From contig NZ_QRGO01000001.1 of NCBI RefSeq assembly GCF_003367195.1, forward strand, positions 2,916,884-2,980,883: a DNA stretch of 64,000 nucleotides, given 5' to 3'. This DNA is from Undibacter mobilis (lineage in GTDB: Bacteria > Pseudomonadota > Alphaproteobacteria > Rhizobiales > Xanthobacteraceae). Each line of letters begins with the position of its first letter. Position 1 is the stretch's first letter. A model generated the notes under the pieces. It had not been told where the DNA came from, did no database searches, and worked only from the letters and a program-made list of their open reading frames with translations. This document shows, one piece after another, positions 19,727-28,019 of the stretch. The position numbers and the translations under genes were made by a program.

Positions 19727-21187
19727 TCAAGCTTTGATGTTTACCGGCCTCAACAGGAACGCCGGCAAATGGCTGCCATCCGTATCGGCGGTTTCGCGGC
19801 TGGGACGTTCCCGATAAGGTTGTGACTCTGCGGCTACCGGCGGCGGCGAACTCTCGACGCGCTGCGGCGCGCGCTCCTGCCTGGGCTGTTCCTGCCGGTC
19901 GCCACGGCCTTCCTGACGTCCGCCTTCGCGGCCACGACCACCACCACTGCGACCTCCGCGGCCGCCGCGTCCACGGCTGGCGCTGCGATCCTGGCCGCCG
20001 CGATGGCGCGGGCGACCATTGGCGTCGTCGGCGCCGACGACAACCGGCTCGCCCATCCACGGAATGGGAGCCCCGATCAGCTTCTCGATCGTCGCAACCG
20101 ACTTGGCGTCGAACGGCGCTACGAGCGAGATCGCAGTGCCGGTCAGGCCAGCACGGCCCGTCCGGCCAATGCGGTGAACGTAATCGTCCGGATGATGGGG
20201 AACGTCAAAGTTGAAGACATGGCTCACCGCCGGGATGTCGAGGCCGCGGGCGGCGACGTCGGATGCGATCAGCAGCTTGGCATCGCCCTTGCGGAAGGCA
20301 TCGAGCGCGGCCGTGCGCGTCGACTGGTCGAGATCGCCATGCAGCGCCACCGCATTGAAGCCGTGCTTCACCAGCGATTTATGCAGCGCCGCGACTTCGA
20401 GCTTGCGGTTGCAGAAGATGATGGCGTTCTTGAAGTTCTCGGCGGTGTTGATGAGATGGCGCAAGGTCGCGCGCTTCTCGTAATCCTCGCGGCCGACGGC
20501 GACCTGCAATTGCGTGATCGTGGCGGCGGCGGTGGCGGGCTTCGATACTTCGACGCGCACCGGATTGTGCAGGAAGTTGTCGGCGATGCGCTGGATTTCC
20601 GGCGGCATGGTCGCCGTGAAAAACAAGGTCTGGCGCGTGAAGGGCACCAGTTTGCCGATGCGCTCGATGTCCGGGATGAAGCCCATGTCGAGCATGCGGT
20701 CGGCTTCGTCGATGATCAGGAGTTCACAACCCGAGAGCAAGAGGCGGCCGCGCTCCGAATGATCGAGCAGGCGGCCCGGGGTCGCGATCAGCACATCGAC
20801 GCCGCGAACGAGCTTGGTGTCCTGGTCGCCAAAAGAAACGCCGCCGATCAGGAGGGCGACGTTGAGTTTGTGGTTCTTGCCGTATTTCTCGAAGCTTTCA
20901 TAAACCTGCGCAGCGAGTTCGCGGGTCGGCTCGAGGATCAGCGTGCGTGGCATGCGGGCCCGCGCGCGGCCTTTCTCGAGCATGGTGATCATCGGCAGGA
21001 CGAAGGCGGCGGTTTTCCCGGTGCCCGTCTGCGCGATGCCGAGAACGTCGCGGCGCGCGAGAACGTGGGGAATGGCCTGGGCCTGGATGGGGGTGGGTGT
21101 TTTGTAACCGGTCGCTTCGATAGCGCCGAGAACCTTTTCGGAGAGTCCAAGTTCAGAAAAACTTGTTCCGATTTCAGAAGAGCTCAT
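19727..21187 (-). CDS. DEAD-box RNA helicase, RhlE-like
   Basis: ATP-dependent RNA unwinding enzyme. The 486-aa protein shows the full motif set: Q motif (PTPIQAQAIP), AQTGTGKT (52-59), PTRELAAQ, DEAD (160-163), TAT in place of SAT, and HRIGRTGR. Residues from about 390 are a disordered Arg/Gly-rich tail (RGRGGRGGRSGGGRGR...), common in RhlE-type helicases of ribosome assembly and cold adaptation. The ATG follows GAGGTTTC. Divergent from the hydrolase at 21405. Confidence 0.94.
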   Translation of the reverse strand: MSSSEIGTSFSELGLSEKVLGAIEATGYKTPTPIQAQAIPHVLARRDVLGIAQTGTGKTAAFVLPMITMLEKGRARARMPRTLILEPTRELAAQVYESFEKYGKNHKLNVALLIGGVSFGDQDTKLVRGVDVLIATPGRLLDHSERGRLLLSGCELLIIDEADRMLDMGFIPDIERIGKLVPFTRQTLFFTATMPPEIQRIADNFLHNPVRVEVSKPATAAATITQLQVAVGREDYEKRATLRHLINTAENFKNAIIFCNRKLEVAALHKSLVKHGFNAVALHGDLDQSTRTAALDAFRKGDAKLLIASDVAARGLDIPAVSHVFNFDVPHHPDDYVHRIGRTGRAGLTGTAISLVAPFDAKSVATIEKLIGAPIPWMGEPVVVGADDANGRPRHRGGQDRSASRGRGGRGGRSGGGRGREGGRQEGRGDRQEQPRQERAPQRVESSPPPVAAESQPYRERPSRETADTDGSHLPAFLLRPVNIKA

Positions 21188-21404
21188 GAAACCTCAAAGG
21201 GCGAACAATCGCCAAGCGCCGCGCCGGACGTAAAACCAGTTGTCAAAACCGGGTACAATGCGCGGGAGCACGGTCGAATCTGATGGGTGCTCGGACCGGC
21301 TGCCCGGAACATAGGGTGGACGGCCGTAAAGTCAATCCTTCCGCAGCGCGGTATGGCTAATTTTGGCTGATTTTTCGGGCTTTTTGCCCTCTGGAGGCTC
21401 TGAA

Positions 21405-22106
21405 ATGGCAACTTCGCTCCCCCTCGTGCTGGTCCCCGGCCTCCTGTGCAGCGCCCGGCTGTATGCCCCTCAGGTCGAAGCGTTGTGGCCGAACGGCCCG
21501 GTGACGGTGGCCGATCACCGGCGTGACGACGATGTCGCGGCGATCGCCAAGCGCATTCTCGACAATGCGCCGCCGCGCTTCGCGCTCGCCGGCCTGTCGA
21601 TGGGCGGTTACATCGCCTTCGCCATGATGCGGCTGGCGCCCGAGCGTATCGACCGCCTCGCGCTGCTCGATACATCGGCGCGGCCCGACACCGAGGAGGG
21701 CAAGGCCGGCCGCGAGAAATTCATCCGCATGGCGCAAGACGGCAAGCTGATGGAGATCGTCGACACGCTGACGCCGAAGTTCCTGCACCGGAACCACGGC
21801 GGCGACGAGCGGTTGAAAGGCATCGTTCGTGCCATGGCGCGCGAGACCGGGGTCGAGGCTTTCGTGAGCCAGGAGAGGGCGATCATGGGGCGGCCGGATT
21901 CACGTCCGCTGTTGTCGTCGATCAAATGCCCGACTTTGGTGCTGGTTGGCGATGGCGATGAACTGACGCCGCCGGAGCTGGCGCGCGAGATCGCCGGCGG
22001 CATTGCCGGATCGAAGCTTGTCATCGTGCCGGACTGCGGGCATCTGTCCACGCTCGAACAGCCGGACGCCGTCAACCAGGCGCTGGCCGCATGGCTCCAA
22101 TCGTGA
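21405..22106 (+). CDS. alpha/beta hydrolase
   Basis: A 233-aa alpha/beta hydrolase of the Hydrolase_6/MhpC-like group. The elbow GLSMGG (Ser nucleophile), acid strand VLVGDGDELTPP and GHLSTLEQP (His) are present, so the catalytic triad is complete. I start at ATG 21405, six bases after GGAGGC; the frame extends to a TTG at 21363 without a ribosome site. It is 19 bases upstream of the methyltransferase gene and probably co-transcribed. Substrate unknown. Confidence 0.85.
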   Translation: MATSLPLVLVPGLLCSARLYAPQVEALWPNGPVTVADHRRDDDVAAIAKRILDNAPPRFALAGLSMGGYIAFAMMRLAPERIDRLALLDTSARPDTEEGKAGREKFIRMAQDGKLMEIVDTLTPKFLHRNHGGDERLKGIVRAMARETGVEAFVSQERAIMGRPDSRPLLSSIKCPTLVLVGDGDELTPPELAREIAGGIAGSKLVIVPDCGHLSTLEQPDAVNQALAAWLQS

Positions 22107-22125
22107 GCATGGCAAAGGAAATCGT

Positions 22126-22617
22126 ATGAGCACCGTGCGCGACAATCCCGGCGTCATCGCGCCGCCGCCGCTGATCGCGCTGGCGGTGCTCGTCGCCGGC
22201 CTGCTGCTGGACTGGCTGTTGCCGGCGTACCTGCTGAGCGTGTTGCTGTCCTGGGGCACGCGCATTCTGCTCGGCCTCGAACTGATCGGCGGTGGCGCGG
22301 CGCTGATCGTCATCGCCATGCGGGCGTTCCGCGCGGCCGGCACGCATGTCGAGCCGTGGAAGCCGTCTACCGCGCTGGTGGCCGGCGGCCTTTACGCTTA
22401 CGTGCGCAACCCGATCTATGTCGGGATGATCCTGATCCTCGCCGGGCTTGCTGTCCTGCTGGCATCGGACTGGATGCTGGTTCTGACCATTGTCGTCTTC
22501 ATTCCGGCGATCCATTTCGGCGTCGTGCTGCGCGAGGAGCGCTATCTCGCGGCGAAGTTCGGCGCGCCCTACCGGGGCTATCTGCAAAAAGTACCGCGCT
22601 ACGGCTGGCCGTTCTGA
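22126..22617 (+). CDS. isoprenylcysteine methyltransferase-like membrane protein
   Basis: A 163-aa integral membrane protein with four or five hydrophobic segments. The C-terminal half has the methyltransferase signature GGLYAYVRNPIYVGM followed by REERYLAAKFGAPYRGYLQKVPRY, the pattern shared by ICMT and phospholipid methyltransferase families that use S-adenosylmethionine. Bacterial members methylate lipid or thiol acceptors that are mostly unknown. The ATG at 22126 follows AAAGGAA. Co-directional with the hydrolase upstream. Confidence 0.85.
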   Translation: MSTVRDNPGVIAPPPLIALAVLVAGLLLDWLLPAYLLSVLLSWGTRILLGLELIGGGAALIVIAMRAFRAAGTHVEPWKPSTALVAGGLYAYVRNPIYVGMILILAGLAVLLASDWMLVLTIVVFIPAIHFGVVLREERYLAAKFGAPYRGYLQKVPRYGWPF

Positions 22618-22727
22618 GCGCGGCGGCACAGCGCACAAAAAAACTGCGACTTTGATCTGGCGCAGATTGTCGCCGCGCCGGCCGTTGCTATGCTGACCAA
22701 TCAAGGCGAGTCAGCCGGAGTCGACGT

Positions 22728-23237
22728 TTGTTCGCAAAATCGTTCGCGGTATTATCGTTGCTGGGCGCGCTTTCCGTCGTCCCGGCCATCGCTGCGACCG
22801 ATCCTGTGCCTCAGCCGGACACGCTGGCGACGCCGCAATTCACCGCCGAGCCGGTGTTCCGCGACCTCAATCTGCTGGGTAACTGGGCCGTCGATTGCGA
22901 CAGACCGGCGTCACCGGCGAACCCGCACGTCAATGTCAGCGCGCCGGGTGCCGGGCTGATCGTCGAACACCACGACGTCGGCGCGGACTTCGCGCCCAAT
23001 CTCTATCACGTCGTTGCCGCGCGCCGCGTCGACAAGCGCGACGTGGAAGTGCGCGCGTTATTCCGCCCCGGCACCGAGAGCGAAGACGCGCAGATTTTGG
23101 TGCTGCGCATCGGCAAGGCGAAGGGCGCCGATACGCGGCGCACCATGTTCAACCGCGGCGAGGATGGCGTGCGCGTGAAGAACGGCGTCGCGGTGCGGAG
23201 TGGGGCGAAGACGGCGGTGTTGAGGAGGTGTGGGTAA
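22728..23237 (+). CDS. small secreted protein of unknown function
   Basis: A 169-aa protein with a clear signal peptide (hydrophobic core VLSLLGALSVVPAIA, cut about residue 22). The mature part has one Cys in NWAVDCDRPASPANPHV and a C-terminal Cys (RRCG), which could form a disulfide, and an alternating strand pattern suggesting a small beta domain. The start is a TTG with GGAG 8 bases upstream; no better in-frame start exists before the signal peptide. Family not recognised. Confidence 0.65.
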   Translation: MFAKSFAVLSLLGALSVVPAIAATDPVPQPDTLATPQFTAEPVFRDLNLLGNWAVDCDRPASPANPHVNVSAPGAGLIVEHHDVGADFAPNLYHVVAARRVDKRDVEVRALFRPGTESEDAQILVLRIGKAKGADTRRTMFNRGEDGVRVKNGVAVRSGAKTAVLRRCG

Positions 23238-23271
23238 TCAATATGGTTTCTTGATACCGATCGGCGTTGTC

Positions 23272-24090
23272 TTAGGCGTTTTCGGGAACCTCTATATCGT
23301 CGTCATCTAATTCGATATCGACCCCGCTCGCTGATGGGTCAGATTTGTCGCCTGCGGCGAGTTGTCGTTTAAGCTGCCGTAATGTGTTGATGTAGTAAGC
23401 CTCGGCTGCGCGCCAATGGCGGAATATCCGACAGCGTATTTTTGAGACAAATACTTGTGGCTCTAAAGCCAAGAACAAAGCAGAGGTCGAAGAGATGCTA
23501 GAGAAAATCTCATTCCGAAGCGCATTGTTTTCCGGGAGGTGTGCAGGGTTGAAGTTCTCGTAGACGAAATTTCGTACAGCCTCCCTGTGGAGACGCCAGT
23601 CACGCGCATCAACGCTAACTGGTTTGTGATTATGGAAATCTAGAGCCGGTCCGACGTGATTTAAGTGTTTAAATAATTCATGCGTGCCGCGGTCAAACAT
23701 GGCGCTTGATATGATAACGACATCGACGTCGGACGTCTCTGCGAATGTTCGCCCAAACTTGTGTGGTGACGGGCTAAATCCGAGCTTGGCGCTTCCAACG
23801 ATGCAGACGTCTTGATAGCCGATCTCGAACCGATCTGCCACCTGCTCTCTAAATATTAAATACTTCATCGGGCTGCTGGCAAAAACAAACGGAACGCCTT
23901 CGAGCAAGAAAACTTTGGCGACTACATCGAAGTTGTCCATTGCCCCCAATAGCGATTTGAGATCGTTGGGTGATAATGAAGTGCTGTTGACTAGAATATC
24001 GAGAAGTTTTTTCTGTTGAGGATCGTTCGCTGGGGGTGTTTGAGTCTTAGTCACAATCGTCCTCTCGATAACAGGCGCAAGCAGATTCAT
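23272..24090 (-). CDS. nucleotidyltransferase-fold protein (pol-beta-like), accessory
   Basis: A 272-aa soluble protein. Residues 96-126 match the nucleotidyltransferase pattern: strand VCIV, then GS (99-100) followed by AKLGFS, then SDVDVVII with the D-x-D metal pair at 121 and 123; a third acidic candidate lies at D161 or D164. The N-terminal 90 residues are helical, 167-245 are helical and basic, and the tail (258-269) is very acidic. Base composition is clearly more AT-rich than the neighbours and codons are less biased, suggesting transfer. A 57-aa gene ends 23 bases upstream in the same direction. Such folds occur in antibiotic-modifying enzymes, MNT/HEPN toxin-antitoxin pairs and nucleotide-signal defence enzymes; which applies is unknown. 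Confidence 0.6.
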   Translation of the reverse strand: MNLLAPVIERTIVTKTQTPPANDPQQKKLLDILVNSTSLSPNDLKSLLGAMDNFDVVAKVFLLEGVPFVFASSPMKYLIFREQVADRFEIGYQDVCIVGSAKLGFSPSPHKFGRTFAETSDVDVVIISSAMFDRGTHELFKHLNHVGPALDFHNHKPVSVDARDWRLHREAVRNFVYENFNPAHLPENNALRNEIFSSISSTSALFLALEPQVFVSKIRCRIFRHWRAAEAYYINTLRQLKRQLAAGDKSDPSASGVDIELDDDDIEVPENA

Positions 24091-24113
24091 AAATATAAGT
24101 CGGGCTACTGGCC

Positions 24114-24287
24114 CTAATTGTCGGGACTTCTTTTTTCATCTGCAAGCCGTTTGCGCGCTTCGGCGCGTAGGGCGGGGAAGTCGGCCTCGTCGGCGCAGCC
24201 GCTGGCGATACCGGCATCCCAAAGGCTGCGAAAGCGTTCGACATCGCCGTCGTTTAGCATGAGTGGGCGAGTAGATGTGTCCGACAT
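24114..24287 (-). CDS. 57-aa small protein with ParD-like C-terminus
   Basis: An open frame of 57 codons, ATG at 24287 and TAG at 24114-24116, with a plausible ribosome site (GAGGTAGACACG). The product is acidic and helical. The stretch LWDAGIASGCADEADFPALRAEARKRL resembles the helical toxin-binding end of ParD-type antitoxins, but the DNA-binding N-terminus of ParD is missing. It is 23 bases upstream of the nucleotidyltransferase-fold gene on the same strand, so the two likely form an operon. Real coding potential is supported by the spacing and composition; the function is a guess. Confidence 0.5.
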   Translation of the reverse strand: MSDTSTRPLMLNDGDVERFRSLWDAGIASGCADEADFPALRAEARKRLADEKRSPDN

Positions 24288-24407
24288 CGTGTCTACCTCA
24301 TTCTGCTGCCGCCACTCTCGGACGGCCTTGATCTTTCGACATCAACCGTTTTGCAAAATTCCTCATGGTTTGTGGCCATGAGGTAGTCGTTACTATAATT
24401 CAGGTCT

Positions 24408-24554
24408 TTAGTATCCGAAGAATCTCGACCACAGCGACGGCTGTGAGACAAGGGAAGTGATGACGGCGAGCACTAGGCCGACGGCTATGGGGCCAACGAT
24501 GAGCGCTTCAAACTTTCCGTATCTGACGAAAATGGCGTGCTTGGGGTTTTTCAT
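24408..24554 (-). CDS. 48-aa single-pass membrane mini-protein
   Basis: ATG at 24554, stop TAA at 24408-24410. The product has a basic N-terminus (KNPKHAIFVRYGKFE) and then one hydrophobic helix (ALIVGPIAVGLVLAVITSLV) and ends WSRFFGY. Charge distribution fits a cytoplasmic N-terminus. Ribosome site is weak (GAGACAGCC). It is the first gene of the leftward small-gene cluster that continues with the 57-aa gene and the nucleotidyltransferase-fold gene. Possibly a small toxin or membrane partner; function unknown. Confidence 0.45.
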   Translation of the reverse strand: MKNPKHAIFVRYGKFEALIVGPIAVGLVLAVITSLVSQPSLWSRFFGY

Positions 24555-24579
24555 GGCTGTCTCGCGTGCTGTTACTTCG

Positions 24580-24607
24580 AAAATACGCGAGGACGTTTCT
24601 TGAGCAA
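24580..24607 (-). promoter_or_regulatory. candidate promoter of the leftward accessory genes
   Basis: On the minus strand TTGCTC and TATTTT are 16 bases apart, and the -10 element ends about 25 bases before the 48-aa gene. Only a motif match. Confidence 0.35.
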
Positions 24608-24958
24608 TTTATTTTCGGCTACGTTGGTCTGAGGGTATGGGTTTGCTTCCTTGGCGGTTTCTGAAATTCCTACCGCCTGCTAAGTAAGTGTTTGATTTGT
24701 TGAGCTACTTCTTAAGTAGCTACGACCTAAGGCGACTGCGGCCTTCTGTTAGAAAGAAACGTCGCCGAAACCCTCTCAAGGCGGCGGTTCCGGGTCCTTG
24801 CCGTCACATTCGACGTAAGCCTCTGGCAGAATTTAGGGAATCCGGAGCGCCGGCGAAGGGTAGCCCCGGCGGAAAATTCCCAATGGGAGCACGTCAGTTT
24901 TCTCGGCGTTCGGCTTCGCTGCGCTCCTCACGATGTATCCGATTGAACGCAGCACTGG
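24608..24958. other. gene-poor AT-richer stretch
   Basis: I see no convincing gene here. The one long frame (from 24688) is Arg/Lys-rich and runs into the palindromic repeats, so I reject it. The stretch holds a perfect 8-bp hairpin AGCTACTT-CTT-AAGTAGCT at 24703-24721 that could end transcripts from either side, then decayed-looking sequence leading into two repeat elements. Confidence 0.5.
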
Positions 24959-24978
24959 GTCCCCGCTTTCGCGGGGAC
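24959..24978. repeat. short palindrome with TTTC loop (second copy type)
   Basis: Perfect 8-bp stem GTCCCCGC/GCGGGGAC with TTTC loop, directly next to the long palindromic repeat at 24994. The loop matches that of the hairpin at 8739-8760. Confidence 0.6.
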
Positions 24979-24993
24979 GAACGGAGAGGGGCC

Positions 24994-25096
24994 GTCATTC
25001 CGGGACGGCCGTAGGCCGGACCCGGAATCCAGAAACGGATTCGGAGCTTGCGTCTGGATTCCGGGTTCGCGCGTTTCACGCGCGCCCCGGAATGAC
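24994..25096. repeat. ~103-bp palindromic intergenic repeat, copy 1
   Basis: Begins GTCATTCCGGGAC and ends CCCCGGAATGAC, its reverse complement, with an inner inverted pair (GGAATCCAGA ... TCTGGATTCC). Other copies: 30403, 41664, 46463 and 57590. This copy lies 6 bases from the parE stop codon, where it can also act as a 3' hairpin. Confidence 0.85.
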
Positions 25097-25102
25097 GGGA
25101 GA

Positions 25103-27172
25103 TCAAACGTCCAGCAACTCCTCTGACGCAAACTCTGCCTTCTCCTGGATGAACTCGAAACGCGCTTCGGCCTTGTTGCCCATCAGGCGCTCGACCGAGC
25201 TGGCCGTGGCTTTCTCATCGCCTTCGGACAAGGTGACCTTGAGCAGCGTGCGCTTGCTCGGGTCCATGGTCGTTTCTTTGAGCTGCGCCGCCATCATCTC
25301 GCCAAGGCCCTTGAAGCGCGAGACCTCGACCTTGGCATTGGCGTTGAATTCGGTCTTGAGCAGGTGATCCTTGTGGGCGTCATTGCGCGCATAGAAGATC
25401 TTGCCGCCGTGCTGCAGGCGGAACAGGGGCGGCACCGCGAGATAAAGCCGGCCGAGATCGATCAGCTTCGGCATCTGCCGGTAGAAGAACGTGATCAAGA
25501 GCGAAGCGATATGCGCGCCGTCGACGTCGGCGTCGGTCATGATGATGATCTTCTCGTAGCGAAGATCGGCCTCGCTGAAATGCGTGCCGGTGCCGCAGCC
25601 GAGCGCCTGAATGAGGTCGGCGAGCTGCTGGTTTTGCGCCAGCTTGTCCTTGCCGGCGGAGGCGACGTTCAGAATCTTGCCGCGCAATGGCAGCACGGCC
25701 TGCGTGCGGCGATCGCGCGCCTGCTTGGCCGAGCCGCCGGCCGAGTCGCCTTCGACGATGAACAGTTCGGAGCCTTGCTCGGCGGTATTGGAGCAATCGG
25801 CGAGCTTGCCGGGCAGGCGCAGTTTACGCACCGCGGTCTTGCGCGCGTGATCCTTTTCCTGTCGGCGGCGCAGGCGGTCCTCGGCGCGCTCGATGACGAA
25901 GTCGAGCAGCTTGTTGGCCTGCAGCGGGTTGCCCGACAGCCAGTGATCGAACGGATCCTTGATGGCGCCTTCGACGATCTTCTGCGCCGCGGCGGTGGCG
26001 AGGCGGTCCTTGGTCTGGCCCTGGAATTCCGGCTCGCGAATATAGACCGACAGCATCGAACCCGAGCCGACCATGATGTCTTCGCTGGTCACCGGGGCGA
26101 CGCGTTTTTCCTGGCCGATGCGCGCGGCGTGATCTTTCAGGCCGCGGAGCAGGGCAGAGCGCAGACCTGACTCATGCGTGCCGCCATCCGGCGTCGGGAT
26201 GGTGTTGCAATAGGAATTGGTGAAGCCGTCGGCGTCGGCGGTCCACGCCACCGCCCATTCCACCGAGCCGTGCTTGCCGCTCTTGCCCGACGCACCGGAG
26301 AAAATATCGGGATGCACGAAGGTCGCGCCTTCGAGATTGGCGCGCAGATAGTCGGCAAGACCATTGGCGAAGTGGAAAGTCGCCTGCGGCGGAATGTCGG
26401 TGCCTTCGACCAGTGACGGATCGCAGGACCAGCGGATTTCGACGCCGCCATAGAGATAGGCCTTGGAGCGCGCCATCTTGAAGACGCGCGCCGGATCGAA
26501 CGCCGCCTTCTTGCCGAAGATGTCGGCGTCCGGCTTGAAGCGGATCTTGGTGCCGCGGCGGTTCGGCACGCGGCCGAGCTTTTCCAGTTTGCCCTTCGGC
26601 TTGCCGCGCTCGAACACCATTTTGTAGAGCTGCTGCTCGCGCGCGACCTCGACCTCAAGCCGCTCGGACAAAGCGTTGGCGACCGAGACGCCGACGCCGT
26701 GCAGACCGCCCGACGTCTCATAGACGTTGGAGTCGAATTTGCCGCCGGCGTGCAGCGTGCACATGATGACTTCGAGCGCCGACTTGTTCTTGAACTTCGG
26801 ATGCGGATCGACCGGGATGCCGCGGCCGTTGTCGTTGACGGTGAGGAAGCCGTCGGTGTCGAGTTCGACCTCGATCCAGTCGGCATGGCCGGCCAGGGCC
26901 TCGTCCATCGAGTTGTCGATGACTTCGGCGAACAGGTGATGCAACGCCTTCTCGTCGGTGCCGCCGATATACATGCCGGGGCGGCGGCGCACCGGTTCCA
27001 GACCCTCGAGAACCTCGATGTCCTTGGCGCTGTAGCCGCCGTCGCCGGCGCTCGCCTTGGATGGCTTGCGTGCGGATTCCTTCGGCGCGGGGCGGGCGGC
27101 GGCCTGACGGGCAGGGGCCGCGAACAGGTCGTTCTGCTTGCCGGATTTCTTGCTTGCTGCGGATTTGGCCAT
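25103..27172 (-). CDS. parE: DNA topoisomerase IV subunit B
   Basis: ATPase subunit of topoisomerase IV, which unlinks daughter chromosomes. The 689-aa product has the GHKL ATP site (EVIDNSMDEA, NDNGRGIPVD, GGLHGVGVSVAN), the transducer domain, and the TOPRIM domain (FIVEGDSAGGSA, PLRGKILNV, MTDADVDGAHI). The length is that of ParE and shorter than GyrB. The N-terminal about 50 residues are a Lys/Ala-rich extension. The ATG at 27172 is the most likely start; the frame is open to 27283 and no strong ribosome site decides it. Confidence 0.94.
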   Translation of the reverse strand: MAKSAASKKSGKQNDLFAAPARQAAARPAPKESARKPSKASAGDGGYSAKDIEVLEGLEPVRRRPGMYIGGTDEKALHHLFAEVIDNSMDEALAGHADWIEVELDTDGFLTVNDNGRGIPVDPHPKFKNKSALEVIMCTLHAGGKFDSNVYETSGGLHGVGVSVANALSERLEVEVAREQQLYKMVFERGKPKGKLEKLGRVPNRRGTKIRFKPDADIFGKKAAFDPARVFKMARSKAYLYGGVEIRWSCDPSLVEGTDIPPQATFHFANGLADYLRANLEGATFVHPDIFSGASGKSGKHGSVEWAVAWTADADGFTNSYCNTIPTPDGGTHESGLRSALLRGLKDHAARIGQEKRVAPVTSEDIMVGSGSMLSVYIREPEFQGQTKDRLATAAAQKIVEGAIKDPFDHWLSGNPLQANKLLDFVIERAEDRLRRRQEKDHARKTAVRKLRLPGKLADCSNTAEQGSELFIVEGDSAGGSAKQARDRRTQAVLPLRGKILNVASAGKDKLAQNQQLADLIQALGCGTGTHFSEADLRYEKIIIMTDADVDGAHIASLLITFFYRQMPKLIDLGRLYLAVPPLFRLQHGGKIFYARNDAHKDHLLKTEFNANAKVEVSRFKGLGEMMAAQLKETTMDPSKRTLLKVTLSEGDEKATASSVERLMGNKAEARFEFIQEKAEFASEELLDV

Positions 27173-27374
27173 AGTTACAAGACGTTCGTTGTAGGACTTC
27201 GCGGATCGGATGAGGAAAACAGGCCGGACACATAGGCGTTCGGCGAATCGTTTGTCAGCGACTATGCCATGGCCAAGCTTCATTGGCCTGCCTTGGGGTC
27301 TAAACCAAGGCGGCGGCCGGGAACCTTGTGTCGCACTGGCGGCGTCCCGGGGGCCGCGCTAGATGAACCTCTGA

Positions 27375-27905
27375 ATGGACTTCCAAAGCATCATTGAAGG
27401 GATTGTCGCCTTCGCGCGCGAAAACGCGGCGTGGGCGCCGCCAATCATGTTCGTACTCGCCTTCGGCGAGTCGCTGGCTTTCGTCTCATTGCTGTTGCCG
27501 GCCTGGGGCGCGCTGGTGGCGCTCGGCGCGTTGATCGGCAGCAGCGGCATCAGCTTCTGGCCGGTATGGGTCGCGGCTGCGCTGGGCGCGGCGCTGGGCG
27601 ATTGGTTGTCCTACTGGATCGGGCAGAAGCTCGAATACCGGGTGCAGCATATCTGGCCGCTGTCGCGTCACCCCGACCTGATCCCGCGCGGCGAGCGGTT
27701 CATGCGCAAATGGGGCGTGCCGGGCATTTTCATCGGCCGGTTCTTTGGCCCGCTGCGCGCCTCGGTGCCGCTGATCGCCGGCATTTTCGAAATGCCGTTC
27801 TGGACGTTCCAGTTCGCCAATGTCGCCTCGGCTTTCGTCTGGGCGGCGGTGTTGCTGACACTAGGCGACGGCATCTCCCGGTTGTTGTCGCTGTGGCCAT
27901 GGTAA
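27375..27905 (+). CDS. DedA family membrane protein
   Basis: A 176-aa inner-membrane protein of the DedA/SNARE-associated family, thought to be lipid flippases or proton-coupled transporters for envelope homeostasis. Characteristic parts are FGESLAFVSLLLPAWGALVALGAL near the N-terminus, the acidic residue in GAALGDWLSYWIG, and the GRFFGPLRASVPLIAG signature with conserved Arg. Hydrophobic segments at about 19-45, 53-76, 136-165. Divergent from parE. Confidence 0.9.
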   Translation: MDFQSIIEGIVAFARENAAWAPPIMFVLAFGESLAFVSLLLPAWGALVALGALIGSSGISFWPVWVAAALGAALGDWLSYWIGQKLEYRVQHIWPLSRHPDLIPRGERFMRKWGVPGIFIGRFFGPLRASVPLIAGIFEMPFWTFQFANVASAFVWAAVLLTLGDGISRLLSLWPW

Positions 27906-28019
27906 CGAGGCCGTGACCGGGGTGCGGCGTATGGCGCAGGAATAGCGCTGGCGGCGTGGTGTTAGCTTGTCAGCCGGCGCCCTCGTGCGGCGCCCATACA
28001 GTTTTCCATGGAGATCAGG

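Noticed and set aside
24290..24390. 22- to 28-codon leftward frames between the two small genes
   Set aside because: Too short, overlapping, no ribosome site and no hydrophobic or helical pattern to support them.
24688..25014. 108-codon rightward frame in the AT-rich gap
   Set aside because: Arg/Lys-rich, no ribosome site, and its end lies in two palindromic repeats; no domain is recognisable.
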